Below, in pieces: positions 1-6,140 of a stretch of 6,194 nucleotides of DNA. Every line of letters starts with the position of its first letter. Positions within the stretch are counted from its first letter, which is position 1. The translations under genes were made by a program, and so were the position numbers. The stretch comes from Hyphomicrobiales bacterium (GTDB taxonomy: Bacteria > Pseudomonadota > Alphaproteobacteria > Rhizobiales > Devosiaceae): assembly GCA_027082895.1 (NCBI GenBank), contig JALWTJ010000243.1:1-6194 (forward strand), read 5' to 3'. The notes under the pieces are model-generated. The model searched no databases and had not been told where the DNA came from. It was given only the letters and a program-made list of their open reading frames with translations.

Positions 1-729
1 AGCCTGCATGTTGCCGAAGGGTCCATTACCGGGCTGATCGGACCCAATGGCGCGGGCAAGACCACACTTTTCAACGTGATTGCAGGCGTGCTCAAGCCGT
101 CGGGCGGGCGCGTGTTGATGCAGGGCGAGGACATCACCGGTCTGCCGCCCCACGAACTTTTTCACAAGGGCCTGTTGCGCACCTTCCAGATTGCCCATGA
201 ATTTTCGTCCATGACGGTGCGGGAAAACCTGATGATGGTGCCCGGCGGCCAGTCGGGGGAAAGGCTCTGGAATTCCTGGTTCGCCCGCGGGCGCATTGCC
301 CGTGAAGAAGAAGAACTGCGCAAGAAGGCCGACGAGGTGCTCGAATTCCTGACCATCGATCACCTGGGTGACGAACGGGCGGGGAATCTTTCCGGCGGGC
401 AGAAAAAACTCCTTGAACTGGGGCGCACCATGATGGTTGACGCCAAGATCGTCTTTCTGGACGAGGTGGGGGCAGGGGTGAACCGGACCCTGCTCAACAC
501 CATTGGCGATGCCATCATCCGGCTGAACAAGGAGCGCAACTACACGTTCGTTGTCATCGAGCACGACATGGATTTCATCGGGCGCCTGTGCGATCCCGTA
601 ATATGCATGGCCGAAGGCCGGGTACTGGCCGAAGGAACCCTGGCCGAGATCAAGGCCAATGAAGACGTCATCGAGGCCTATCTTGGCACCGGACTGAAAA
701 ACCGCGTCAAGAAGGAGGCAAGTGCATGA
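1..729 (+). CDS. livG: LivG-type ATPase of a branched-chain amino acid ABC importer (5' end outside window)
   Basis: One of the two cytoplasmic ATPase subunits that power a LIV/HAAT-family importer. The frame is open from base 1, and 242 codons are visible before the TGA. Walker A (GPNGAGKTT) lies at 40-66, the Q-loop Gln at 187-189, the LSGGQ signature at 388-402, Walker B (IVFLDE) at 448-465 with the catalytic Glu at 463-465, and the H-loop His (IEHDM) at 562-564. In the LivG family (E. coli LivG is about 255 residues) Walker A sits near residue 40, so roughly 25 N-terminal residues are missing to the left. An in-frame GTG at 76 is not the start, because Walker A lies before it. Two oddities: the usual DEP after Walker B is DEV, and the D-loop reads AGVNRT rather than AGLNP. 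Its stop overlaps the start of livF. Family assignment is firm; the exact substrate (Leu/Ile/Val, other amino acids, amides or urea) is not shown by the sequence. Confidence 0.93.
   Translation, partial: SLHVAEGSITGLIGPNGAGKTTLFNVIAGVLKPSGGRVLMQGEDITGLPPHELFHKGLLRTFQIAHEFSSMTVRENLMMVPGGQSGERLWNSWFARGRIAREEEELRKKADEVLEFLTIDHLGDERAGNLSGGQKKLLELGRTMMVDAKIVFLDEVGAGVNRTLLNTIGDAIIRLNKERNYTFVVIEHDMDFIGRLCDPVICMAEGRVLAEGTLAEIKANEDVIEAYLGTGLKNRVKKEASA
712..718 (+). promoter_or_regulatory. Ribosome binding site of livF
   Basis: AAGGAGG, a near-perfect Shine-Dalgarno sequence, ends 7 bases before the ATG at 726. It lies inside the 3' end of livG, so livF is started by ribosomes at or near the livG stop. 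It fixes the livF start. Confidence 0.85.
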
Positions 730-1439
730 GTGAGCCGTTTCTGCTGGGGGAGGCCATGACCGGAGGTTATGGCAGGGGACCGGACATTCTTCATGATTGC
801 ACCATTTCGGTTTCAACGGGACAGATCGCGGTGATCGTCGGCCCCAACGGGGCGGGCAAATCCACCGCCATGAAGGCCGTGTTCGGCATGCTCAACGTAA
901 AATCGGGCCGCGTCACGCTGGCCGGTGAGGACATCACCCCCCTGACGCCGCAGGCCCGGGTGGGAAAGGGCATGGGGTTCGTGCCCCAGAACGCCAATGT
1001 GTTCACATCCATGACCGTTGAGGAAAATCTGGAGATGGGGGCATTCCTGCGCCGTGATGACATCAGCGAGACCATGGAGCAGGTCTATGACCTGTTCCCC
1101 ATCCTGAAGGAAAAGCGTTTTCAGGCCGCCGGGGAACTGTCGGGCGGCCAGCGCCAGCAGGTGGCCGTGGGACGCGCCCTGATGACCAAGCCCAAGCTGT
1201 TGATGTTGGACGAGCCCACCGCCGGGGTATCCCCGATCGTCATGGACGAACTGTTCGATCGCATCATCGAGATTGCCCGCACCGGTATTTCCATCCTGAT
1301 GGTGGAACAGAATGCCCGCCAGGCACTCGAAATCGCCGACAAGGGCTATGTGCTTGTTCAGGGACGCAACCGTTACAGCGACACCGGGGCGGCCCTTCTG
1401 GCCGATCCGGAAGTGCGCAAGAGTTTTCTGGGGGGCTGA
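726..1439 (+). CDS. livF: LivF-type ATPase of the branched-chain amino acid ABC importer
   Basis: Second ATPase of the importer, expected to pair with LivG on the cytoplasmic face of LivH/LivM. The 237 residues match the length of E. coli LivF. Motifs in order: Walker A GPNGAGKST at residues 39-47, Q-loop Gln88 (FVPQ), signature LSGGQ at 138-142, Walker B LLMLDE at 158-163 followed by the canonical PTAG D-loop, and VEQN at 193-196. In VEQN, Gln195 stands where most ABC ATPases have the H-loop His. From family knowledge this substitution is typical of LivF. The ATG overlaps the livG stop (ATGA) and has a strong ribosome binding site, so the start is secure. livH begins one base after its stop. 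No N-terminal signal or membrane segment is present, as expected. Confidence 0.95.
   Translation: MSEPFLLGEAMTGGYGRGPDILHDCTISVSTGQIAVIVGPNGAGKSTAMKAVFGMLNVKSGRVTLAGEDITPLTPQARVGKGMGFVPQNANVFTSMTVEENLEMGAFLRRDDISETMEQVYDLFPILKEKRFQAAGELSGGQRQQVAVGRALMTKPKLLMLDEPTAGVSPIVMDELFDRIIEIARTGISILMVEQNARQALEIADKGYVLVQGRNRYSDTGAALLADPEVRKSFLGG
1430..1435 (+). promoter_or_regulatory. Ribosome binding site of livH
   Basis: A GGGGGG run at the very end of livF, 5 bases before the ATG at 1441. It supports starting livH at 1441. The same frame is open leftwards to an ATG at 1312, but there it only reads livF codons out of frame. Confidence 0.55.
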
Positions 1440-1440
1440 C

Positions 1441-2451
1441 ATGGATCTTCTGAACGCCATCGTGGCGCTGTCAAACTTCGTGCTCATCCCGGCTATCGCC
1501 TATGGCAGCCAGTTGGCCCTTGGGGCCCTTGGGGTGACGCTCATCTACGGAATCCTGCGCTTTTCCAACTTCGCCCATGGGGACACCATGGCCTTTGGTG
1601 CCATGGTCACCATCCTGTTCACCTGGTGGTTTCAGAGCATGGGCATTCATCTGGGCCCCCTGCCAACGGCACTTCTTGCCCTGCCGTTCGGCATTGCTGC
1701 CACCATGCTGCTGCTGCTGGGGACAGATCGCCTCGTCTACAGGTTTTACCGCGAAAAGAAGGCAGCCCCGGTCATCCTGGTGATTGTATCCATGGGCGTC
1801 ATGTTCATCATGAACGGCCTTGTCCGCTTCATCATCGGCCCGGAGGATCAGAAATTCGCCGACGGTGCCCGCTTCATCATCAAGGCGCGGGAATTCAAGG
1901 CCTGGTCCGGCCTCAGCGAGGGGCTGGCCTTCAAGACCAGTCAGGCCATCACCATCGTCACCGCCGTCGTCGTGGTCGCCCTGCTGTTCTGGTTCCTCAA
2001 CAAGACCCGCACCGGAAAATCCATGCGGGCATTCTCGGACAATGAGGATCTGGCCCTGCTGTCCGGCATCAACCCTGAAAAGGTGGTGACCTATACCTGG
2101 TTGATCGTGGCTGCTCTGGCCACCATTGCCGGCGTTCTGTACGGTCTGGACAAGTCCTTCAAGCCCTTCACCTATTTTCAGTTGCTGTTGCCCATTTTCG
2201 CCTCCGCCATTGTCGGGGGGCTGGGCAATCCGCTGGGGGCCATCGCGGGTGGTTTTGTCATTGCCTTCTCTGAAGTAACCATCACCTATGCCTGGCGCAA
2301 GGTGCTGCTCTACCTGTTGCCGGACAATCTGGAACCCAGCGGTCTCGTGCAGCTTTTGTCCACGGACTACAAGTTTGCCGTCAGCTTCGCCATCCTGATC
2401 ATCGTATTGCTGTTCAAGCCTACTGGCCTGTTCAAGGGGAAATCCATATGA
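1441..2451 (+). CDS. livH: LivH-type permease of the branched-chain amino acid ABC importer
   Basis: Inner-membrane channel subunit of 336 residues, somewhat longer than E. coli LivH (about 308). Hydrophobic stretches that look like membrane spans fall near residues 5-25, 24-40, 48-66, 73-95, 109-131, 166-187, 217-236, 247-262, 264-283 and 311-325; the first two may be one long or re-entrant element. The N-terminal block with TLIYGILRFSNFAHGD (33-48) is the LivH hallmark. The cytoplasmic loop with TRTGKSMRAFSDNEDLA (189-205) matches the loop that contacts the ATPases in this family, and VGGLGNPLGAIAGG (258-271) is the conserved late glycine-rich segment. A polar stretch at about 133-165 accounts for part of the extra length. 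The start at 1441 is chosen from the livF stop, the nearby G-rich ribosome binding site and the normal LivH N-terminus. Its stop overlaps the livM start. Confidence 0.92.
   Translation: MDLLNAIVALSNFVLIPAIAYGSQLALGALGVTLIYGILRFSNFAHGDTMAFGAMVTILFTWWFQSMGIHLGPLPTALLALPFGIAATMLLLLGTDRLVYRFYREKKAAPVILVIVSMGVMFIMNGLVRFIIGPEDQKFADGARFIIKAREFKAWSGLSEGLAFKTSQAITIVTAVVVVALLFWFLNKTRTGKSMRAFSDNEDLALLSGINPEKVVTYTWLIVAALATIAGVLYGLDKSFKPFTYFQLLLPIFASAIVGGLGNPLGAIAGGFVIAFSEVTITYAWRKVLLYLLPDNLEPSGLVQLLSTDYKFAVSFAILIIVLLFKPTGLFKGKSI
2434..2440 (+). promoter_or_regulatory. Ribosome binding site of livM
   Basis: AAGGGGA lies 7 bases before the ATG at 2448 and 13 before the second in-frame ATG at 2454. The spacing favours 2448, which also makes the ATGA overlap with livH. 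Confidence 0.6.
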
Positions 2452-3761
2452 GCATGAACTGGAAAAACATCGGCCTGTTCGTCACCTTCTTCGTGCTGGT
2501 TCTCGTGGTTGGCTATACCCAGAGCTGGAACACCGCTCTTGTGATCTTCAACATGGGGCTGATTTCGGCCATCCTGTCCCTGGGCGTGAACCTGCAATGG
2601 GGCTATGCGGGCCTGTTCAACATCGGGGTCATGGGCTTTGTCGCCCTTGGCGGACTGGCCGCCGTGCTGGTAGCCATGCCGCCCACCATGGAAGCGGTCA
2701 ATGCCGGGGGATTGCGCATTCTCATCGGTCTGGCCATGGGGGCCCTGACCATTGTCGGCACCATTCAGATGCGCAAGCGCATGGCGCCCGGCCGTGCGCG
2801 CGCCATCGCTACCGTCGTGGTACTGGTGGTCGGTTTCTTCATCTACCGGGCCATCTTTGATCCCGGTGTGGCAGCAGTGGAAGCCGTCAACCCGGCCAGC
2901 ACCGGATATCTGGGCGGCCTGGGTCTGCCTGTCCTGCTGTCCTGGCCCGTGGGGGGGCTGTTGGCCGCTGCCGCGGCCTGGGTCATCGGCAAGACGGCCC
3001 TTGGTCTGCGCTCGGATTACCTGGCTATTGCAACCCTTGGTATTGCCGAAATCATCGTTGCCGTGATGAAGAACGAGGACTGGCTGGATCGCGGCGTCAA
3101 GAACGTGATCGGCATTCCCCGTCCGGCCCCTCTCATCCCATACGAGGTGGACCTGCAGAACTCCCAGAGCTTTGTCGATTCGGCTACATCCCTGGGGCTG
3201 GATCCGGTGATCGCCTCCACCCTTTATGTGAAACTGGGCTATTCGATCCTGTTCGCCATCGTTCTCATCGTGATCCTTCTGCTCGCCCAACTGGCGCTGA
3301 AATCGCCCTGGGGACGCATGATGCGGGCCATCCGGGACAATGAAACCGCCGCCGAAGCCATGGGTAAGGACGTCACGGCGCGCCACTTGCAGATCTTCGT
3401 TCTCGGATCGGCAATCTGCGGCATTGCCGGGGCCATGATGGCCACCCTTGACGGCCAGTTAATCGCCAGTTCCTACCAGCCCTTGCGCTTTACCTTCCTG
3501 ATCTGGGTGATGGTAATCGTTGGTGGGTCCGGCAACAACTGGGGTGCGGTTCTCGGGGGCTTCCTGATCTGGTTCCTGTGGGTGGAAGTGGAGCCCATCG
3601 GCACCCAGCTGATGAATTTCATCACATCCCCCATGGCCGATGGCTACTGGTTGAAGGAGCACCTGCTCAAGAGTGTGGCCCATATGCGCCTGCTGACCAT
3701 GGGCCTGATCCTGCTGCTGGTATTGCGCTTCAGCCCGCGCGGTCTCATCCCCGAGAAATAG
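2448..3761 (+). CDS. livM: LivM-type permease of the branched-chain amino acid ABC importer
   Basis: Partner of LivH in the membrane channel; 437 residues, near the upper end for the family (E. coli LivM is about 425, many relatives about 320). Hydrophobic segments lie near residues 8-23, 28-46, 53-76, 90-106, 118-135, 156-181, 191-207, 260-282, 313-332, 348-378 and 412-426. Family blocks: SLGVNLQWGYAGLFNIGVMG (44-63), RSDYLAIATLGIAEI (188-202), the ATPase-contact loop SPWGRMMRAIRDNETAAEAM (286-305), and the C-terminal FSPRGLIPEK (428-437). The usual His of the LivM 'slGHaaF' block is not seen; the segment reads FNIGVMGF. Two polar stretches, about 107-118 (basic) and 208-258, separate the conserved parts. 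The gene ends the transporter operon. It is followed by a GC-rich hairpin and by gph on the opposite strand. Confidence 0.92.
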   Translation: MSMNWKNIGLFVTFFVLVLVVGYTQSWNTALVIFNMGLISAILSLGVNLQWGYAGLFNIGVMGFVALGGLAAVLVAMPPTMEAVNAGGLRILIGLAMGALTIVGTIQMRKRMAPGRARAIATVVVLVVGFFIYRAIFDPGVAAVEAVNPASTGYLGGLGLPVLLSWPVGGLLAAAAAWVIGKTALGLRSDYLAIATLGIAEIIVAVMKNEDWLDRGVKNVIGIPRPAPLIPYEVDLQNSQSFVDSATSLGLDPVIASTLYVKLGYSILFAIVLIVILLLAQLALKSPWGRMMRAIRDNETAAEAMGKDVTARHLQIFVLGSAICGIAGAMMATLDGQLIASSYQPLRFTFLIWVMVIVGGSGNNWGAVLGGFLIWFLWVEVEPIGTQLMNFITSPMADGYWLKEHLLKSVAHMRLLTMGLILLLVLRFSPRGLIPEK

Positions 3762-3788
3762 CGGACACGACGCAAACGTGACGGGGCG

Positions 3789-3813
3789 GGGTGGGGCCGT
3801 GTCGGCCCCGCCT
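3789..3813. terminator. GC-rich hairpin between convergent livM and gph, possible bidirectional terminator
   Basis: GGGGCCG (3793-3799) pairs perfectly with CGGCCCC (3803-3809) around a TGT loop. The stem extends outward to 3790/3812 with one T-G wobble, about 10 base pairs in all. It sits 28 bases after the livM stop and 21 bases past the gph stop on the other strand. No real T-run follows on either strand (only CTTT on +), so it is a weak candidate for a classical intrinsic terminator. It could also serve as a 3' end stabiliser. Confidence 0.4.
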
Positions 3814-3833
3814 GGCGAGCCTTTCCCGGCCCC

Positions 3834-4505
3834 TTATCCGCTGTCCGGATGTGTTGTCAGTTCCTGAACAATGCCCGGCAGGCGCGCATAATCATCGAAA
3901 TGCGCATCGGGTGGAGCGGGCAGGGGGCCCTTCAGGTACCCTTGGGTGAACAGGATGAAGGGCACGGGGGCGGCCCGTGCGGTTGCCGCATCCACCTCGC
4001 TGTCTCCGACAAACAGGCATGGCCCCGGGGGCAAATCGGCCATGCAGGCAAAAAGCATGGCCGGGTCTGGCTTGTTGTGAGGCAGGTCATCTCCCCCGAC
4101 AACGCTCCGAAAGTGCCGCGTCAGATCTAGCCGCTCCAGCACCATGTCTGCCAGCGCCCTCGCCTTGTTGGTGCATATGCCAAGGGAAAAACCCCGCCGG
4201 CCCAGTTCCTCAAGGGCCGCAACGACCCCCGGATAGGGGCGGCCATGGGTTGCCGGGTTCTGGCGATAAATGGCTGTAAACCGCTCTATTGCCAGACTGA
4301 TCTTTTCGGGGGGCAGTTCCAGCCCCGCATTGTTCACCACACGGCGCACGAAAACCGGAATGCCATTGCCGACAAATGACACCGCCACGTCCCGTGAAAT
4401 TGCCGGAGAGTTCATTTCGTCCAGCAACCTGTTGGCGGCAGCCAGAATATCGGGCACCGAATCCACGAGCGTGCCATCCAGATCAAAAACCACGCAACCG
4501 TTCAT
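3834..4505 (-). CDS. gph: HAD-family phosphoglycolate phosphatase
   Basis: Probably hydrolyses 2-phosphoglycolate, the toxic product of RuBisCO oxygenase activity, to glycolate and phosphate in the cytoplasm. The 223 residues are the usual length for Gph/CbbZ. HAD motif I is DLDGTLVDS (8-16; nucleophile Asp8, acid/base Asp10), motif II is CTNK (Thr112, Asn113), motif III is Lys145 in NKPDP, and motif IV is GDSEVD (167-172; Asp168 and Asp172 for Mg2+). A helical cap of the C1 type fits residues 17-85. The ATG at 4503-4505 puts motif I at the normal distance from the N-terminus. A modest AGGG lies 10 bases upstream. The gene lies 199 bases downstream of cbbM on the same strand, which is the main reason to prefer phosphoglycolate over other HAD substrates; cbbZ would be an equally good name. 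A terminator lies between the two genes. Other small-phosphate HAD activity cannot be excluded. Confidence 0.85.
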   Translation of the reverse strand: MNGCVVFDLDGTLVDSVPDILAAANRLLDEMNSPAISRDVAVSFVGNGIPVFVRRVVNNAGLELPPEKISLAIERFTAIYRQNPATHGRPYPGVVAALEELGRRGFSLGICTNKARALADMVLERLDLTRHFRSVVGGDDLPHNKPDPAMLFACMADLPPGPCLFVGDSEVDAATARAAPVPFILFTQGYLKGPLPAPPDAHFDDYARLPGIVQELTTHPDSG

Positions 4506-4627
4506 TTCCGCTTTTCCCTGACATGTTTGTTCGAATGGGCCGCAAACCGAAGGACGGACAAAGGCAAATCATGTGCCCCGGCTGGTGATTCCTTTTCAAC
4601 CCTATCACGCCCGCCCTGCCATTTACG

Positions 4628-4673
4628 AAACAGGAAAACGTCAGGCCGCTCCGGGGGGCGGAACGGCCTGACG
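4628..4673 (-). terminator. Intrinsic terminator downstream of cbbM
   Basis: Read on the minus strand, CGTCAGGCCG (4673-4664) and CGGCCTGACG (4648-4639) form a perfect 10-base-pair stem. Inside the 15-base loop, 4650-4653 and 4659-4662 can add four more pairs after one C/A mismatch. The stem is followed directly by TTTTCCTGTTT (4638-4628). It begins 31 bases after the cbbM stop and about 130 bases before the gph start. Stem, loop and T-rich tail fit a Rho-independent terminator for cbbM, perhaps a leaky one. Confidence 0.75.
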
Positions 4674-4704
4674 CGAGTGGCCCCATCACTATGTCGGCGG
4701 GGCG

Positions 4705-6084
4705 TCAGTTGACCCCCAAAGCCCGCCGCCACCCCGGATAAAGGGCGTCGGCGTCCTGAGGGAAACTCTCAAAGGCACGGGCGAACTCCCGGTGTTCTTT
4801 TGCAAATTCGATCGGGTCGGCCCCCTCCTTCCAGCATTGTTCGGCCTGCCGCAGGGAAGTTGCACCGTCGGCCGGACCGTCCAGATGGCCAAAGGCGCCG
4901 CCCCCGGCTGTCAGGATCAGGTTGGAATGGCCCAGATTGGCGAAGAAGCCGGGCATGCGCAGGGCATTCATGCCCCCCGAAATGATGGGCGTTGTGGGGT
5001 TCATCCCCAGCCAATCCTGATGAAAATAGGGACCGTCGGCGCTGTCATCGCTGATCATGAACGCCATCAGCTTGTCCGAGGCTTCCCCTTCCATCTTGCC
5101 AAAGCTCATGGTGCCGGTATGGATGCCCGACGCTCCCTGCAACCGGGCCATCTTGGCCAGAACAAAGGCAGTATAGCCGCGCATGGAACTGGGGGAGGTG
5201 ACAGCGCCGTGCCCGGCCCGGTGATAGTGCAGATACTGGTTGGGAAAGGTCCGGCGGGCGGTGGTGATCGCGGCCGGCCCGGCAACATAGCCATCAACCA
5301 GAAACGCCACATGGTCGGCGTTTTCGCCAAATGCTTCAAGAATGAACTCACCGCGCGCCACCATTTCGTGATGGTCGTCGGCGGTGATGTTCGCGGAAAA
5401 CAGCTTTGCCTCTCCCGTGGTATCCTGCGCACGCTTCATGGCATCAGCAACCAGCGGGATCGTCTCCTTCAGGGGAGCAAATATCTGGTTTCCCTGCGGT
5501 TCATCATTCTTGATGAAATCCCCCCCGAGCCAGAAATCATGGCACGCATCGGCAAAGGGTTGCGGGCGCAGTCCGAGCTTGGGCTTGATGATGGTGCCCA
5601 CGATGAAGCCGCCATTTTCATGGGGACGCCCAAGGACGTTCCACAGGTCGCGAATGGTTGTGGAGGGGCCATCAAACAGGCGCAGATAGGCCGGAGGGAT
5701 GTAGAAATCATGCATCTTTGCATGCTCAATATCCCCCATGCCCTGATTGTTGCCGATGGTCAGGGTGAGAAAGGATGCCAGCATGGCCCGCCCGTCAATG
5801 ATATTGCGGTCAAACAGGGCGAGGGGATAGGCAATCTTCATCAGATTGGCCGCCTCGTCTATTTCATAGACCAGCGCATCCACGCCACGGGTGAAATCGT
5901 CCGTGGTCGACACCTCCACATTGGTGCCGGTGGAACTTTCCGCGGCAAAATGGGCTGCGGACGCCAGGTAGGTTCCATGGCCGGGTTTCGGCTTCATGAT
6001 GTAGGCCACCAGCACATGCTGTCCGCCTGCAACAAGCTCGGCTTCGGACAGGGAAAGATCGGCATATCGGTTTGACTGATCCAT
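4705..6084 (-). CDS. cbbM: Form II ribulose-1,5-bisphosphate carboxylase/oxygenase large subunit
   Basis: Fixes CO2 onto ribulose-1,5-bisphosphate to give two 3-phosphoglycerates in the Calvin-Benson-Bassham cycle. Form II enzymes are dimers (or multiples) of large subunits and need no small subunit; none is seen. All catalytic residues are present, each one number higher than in R. rubrum CbbM: Lys167 (KPKLG), carbamylated Lys192 with Asp194 and Glu195 (GGDFIKNDEP), His288 and Arg289 (HYHRAGHG), His322, loop-6 Lys330 (FGKMEGE), Ser369 (ISGGMN) and Gly394-396. Glu49 and Asn112 (GNNQGMGD) complete the site from the N-terminal domain. At 459 residues it is slightly shorter than the 466 of R. 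rubrum because it ends at ...ALGVN. The start MDQSNRY matches the R. rubrum start; the ribosome binding site is poor (GCGAGAA, 7 bases upstream). It is followed by an intrinsic terminator and then gph. Confidence 0.98.
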   Translation of the reverse strand: MDQSNRYADLSLSEAELVAGGQHVLVAYIMKPKPGHGTYLASAAHFAAESSTGTNVEVSTTDDFTRGVDALVYEIDEAANLMKIAYPLALFDRNIIDGRAMLASFLTLTIGNNQGMGDIEHAKMHDFYIPPAYLRLFDGPSTTIRDLWNVLGRPHENGGFIVGTIIKPKLGLRPQPFADACHDFWLGGDFIKNDEPQGNQIFAPLKETIPLVADAMKRAQDTTGEAKLFSANITADDHHEMVARGEFILEAFGENADHVAFLVDGYVAGPAAITTARRTFPNQYLHYHRAGHGAVTSPSSMRGYTAFVLAKMARLQGASGIHTGTMSFGKMEGEASDKLMAFMISDDSADGPYFHQDWLGMNPTTPIISGGMNALRMPGFFANLGHSNLILTAGGGAFGHLDGPADGATSLRQAEQCWKEGADPIEFAKEHREFARAFESFPQDADALYPGWRRALGVN

Positions 6085-6140
6085 GGGAAATTCTCGCTTT
6101 GCGGGTTGCTCGTCGGGGTCAGAGTGGTGAAAGGAAAGGT
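6085..6140 (-). other. cbbM leader / intergenic spacer
   Basis: This 56-base spacer lies between the possible upstream stop and the cbbM ATG. It holds a weak purine stretch (GCGAGAA at 6097-6091 on the minus strand) that may act as the cbbM ribosome binding site. I see no convincing -35/-10 pair and no hairpin with a T-tail, so the promoter that drives cbbM is probably further right, outside the window. Confidence 0.4.

Noticed and set aside
1312..1440. An upstream ATG that would give LivH 43 extra N-terminal residues.
   Set aside because: The extra part reads livF codons in the wrong frame, is basic and unlike any LivH N-terminus. The ATG at 1441 has a G-rich ribosome binding site and follows the livF stop by one base.
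813..1487. A 224-codon minus-strand frame antisense to livF.
   Set aside because: It mirrors the livF reading frame with no family resemblance, and livF is complete with all motifs.
1517..1534. Exact 9-base tandem repeat CCCTTGGGG in livH.
   Set aside because: It is in frame and simply encodes part of ALGALGV in a membrane segment. There is no sign of a mobile or regulatory repeat.
2367..3386. A 339-codon minus-strand frame antisense to the end of livH and most of livM.
   Set aside because: The product is rich in His, Gly, Gln and Asp with no domain pattern, typical of the antisense of a hydrophobic GC-rich membrane protein gene.
3762..4505. A functional link between the amino acid importer and the RuBisCO/Gph block.
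   Set aside because: The two blocks are convergent with a hairpin between them and share no visible regulatory site. Adjacency alone does not support a joint system.
4568..4599. A promoter-like pair for gph on the minus strand: TTGAAA (4599-4594) and CATGAT (4573-4568).
   Set aside because: The spacer is 20 bases, too long for a good sigma-70 site, and the -10 box matches at only four of six positions. It is not strong enough to list as a promoter.
4792..6075. A long plus-strand open frame (427 codons, GTG start) running antisense to cbbM.
   Set aside because: It lies almost wholly inside cbbM, whose every catalytic motif is intact. The translation shows no recognisable domain, and no ribosome binding site is seen. 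Long antisense frames are expected opposite GC-rich genes with strong codon bias.
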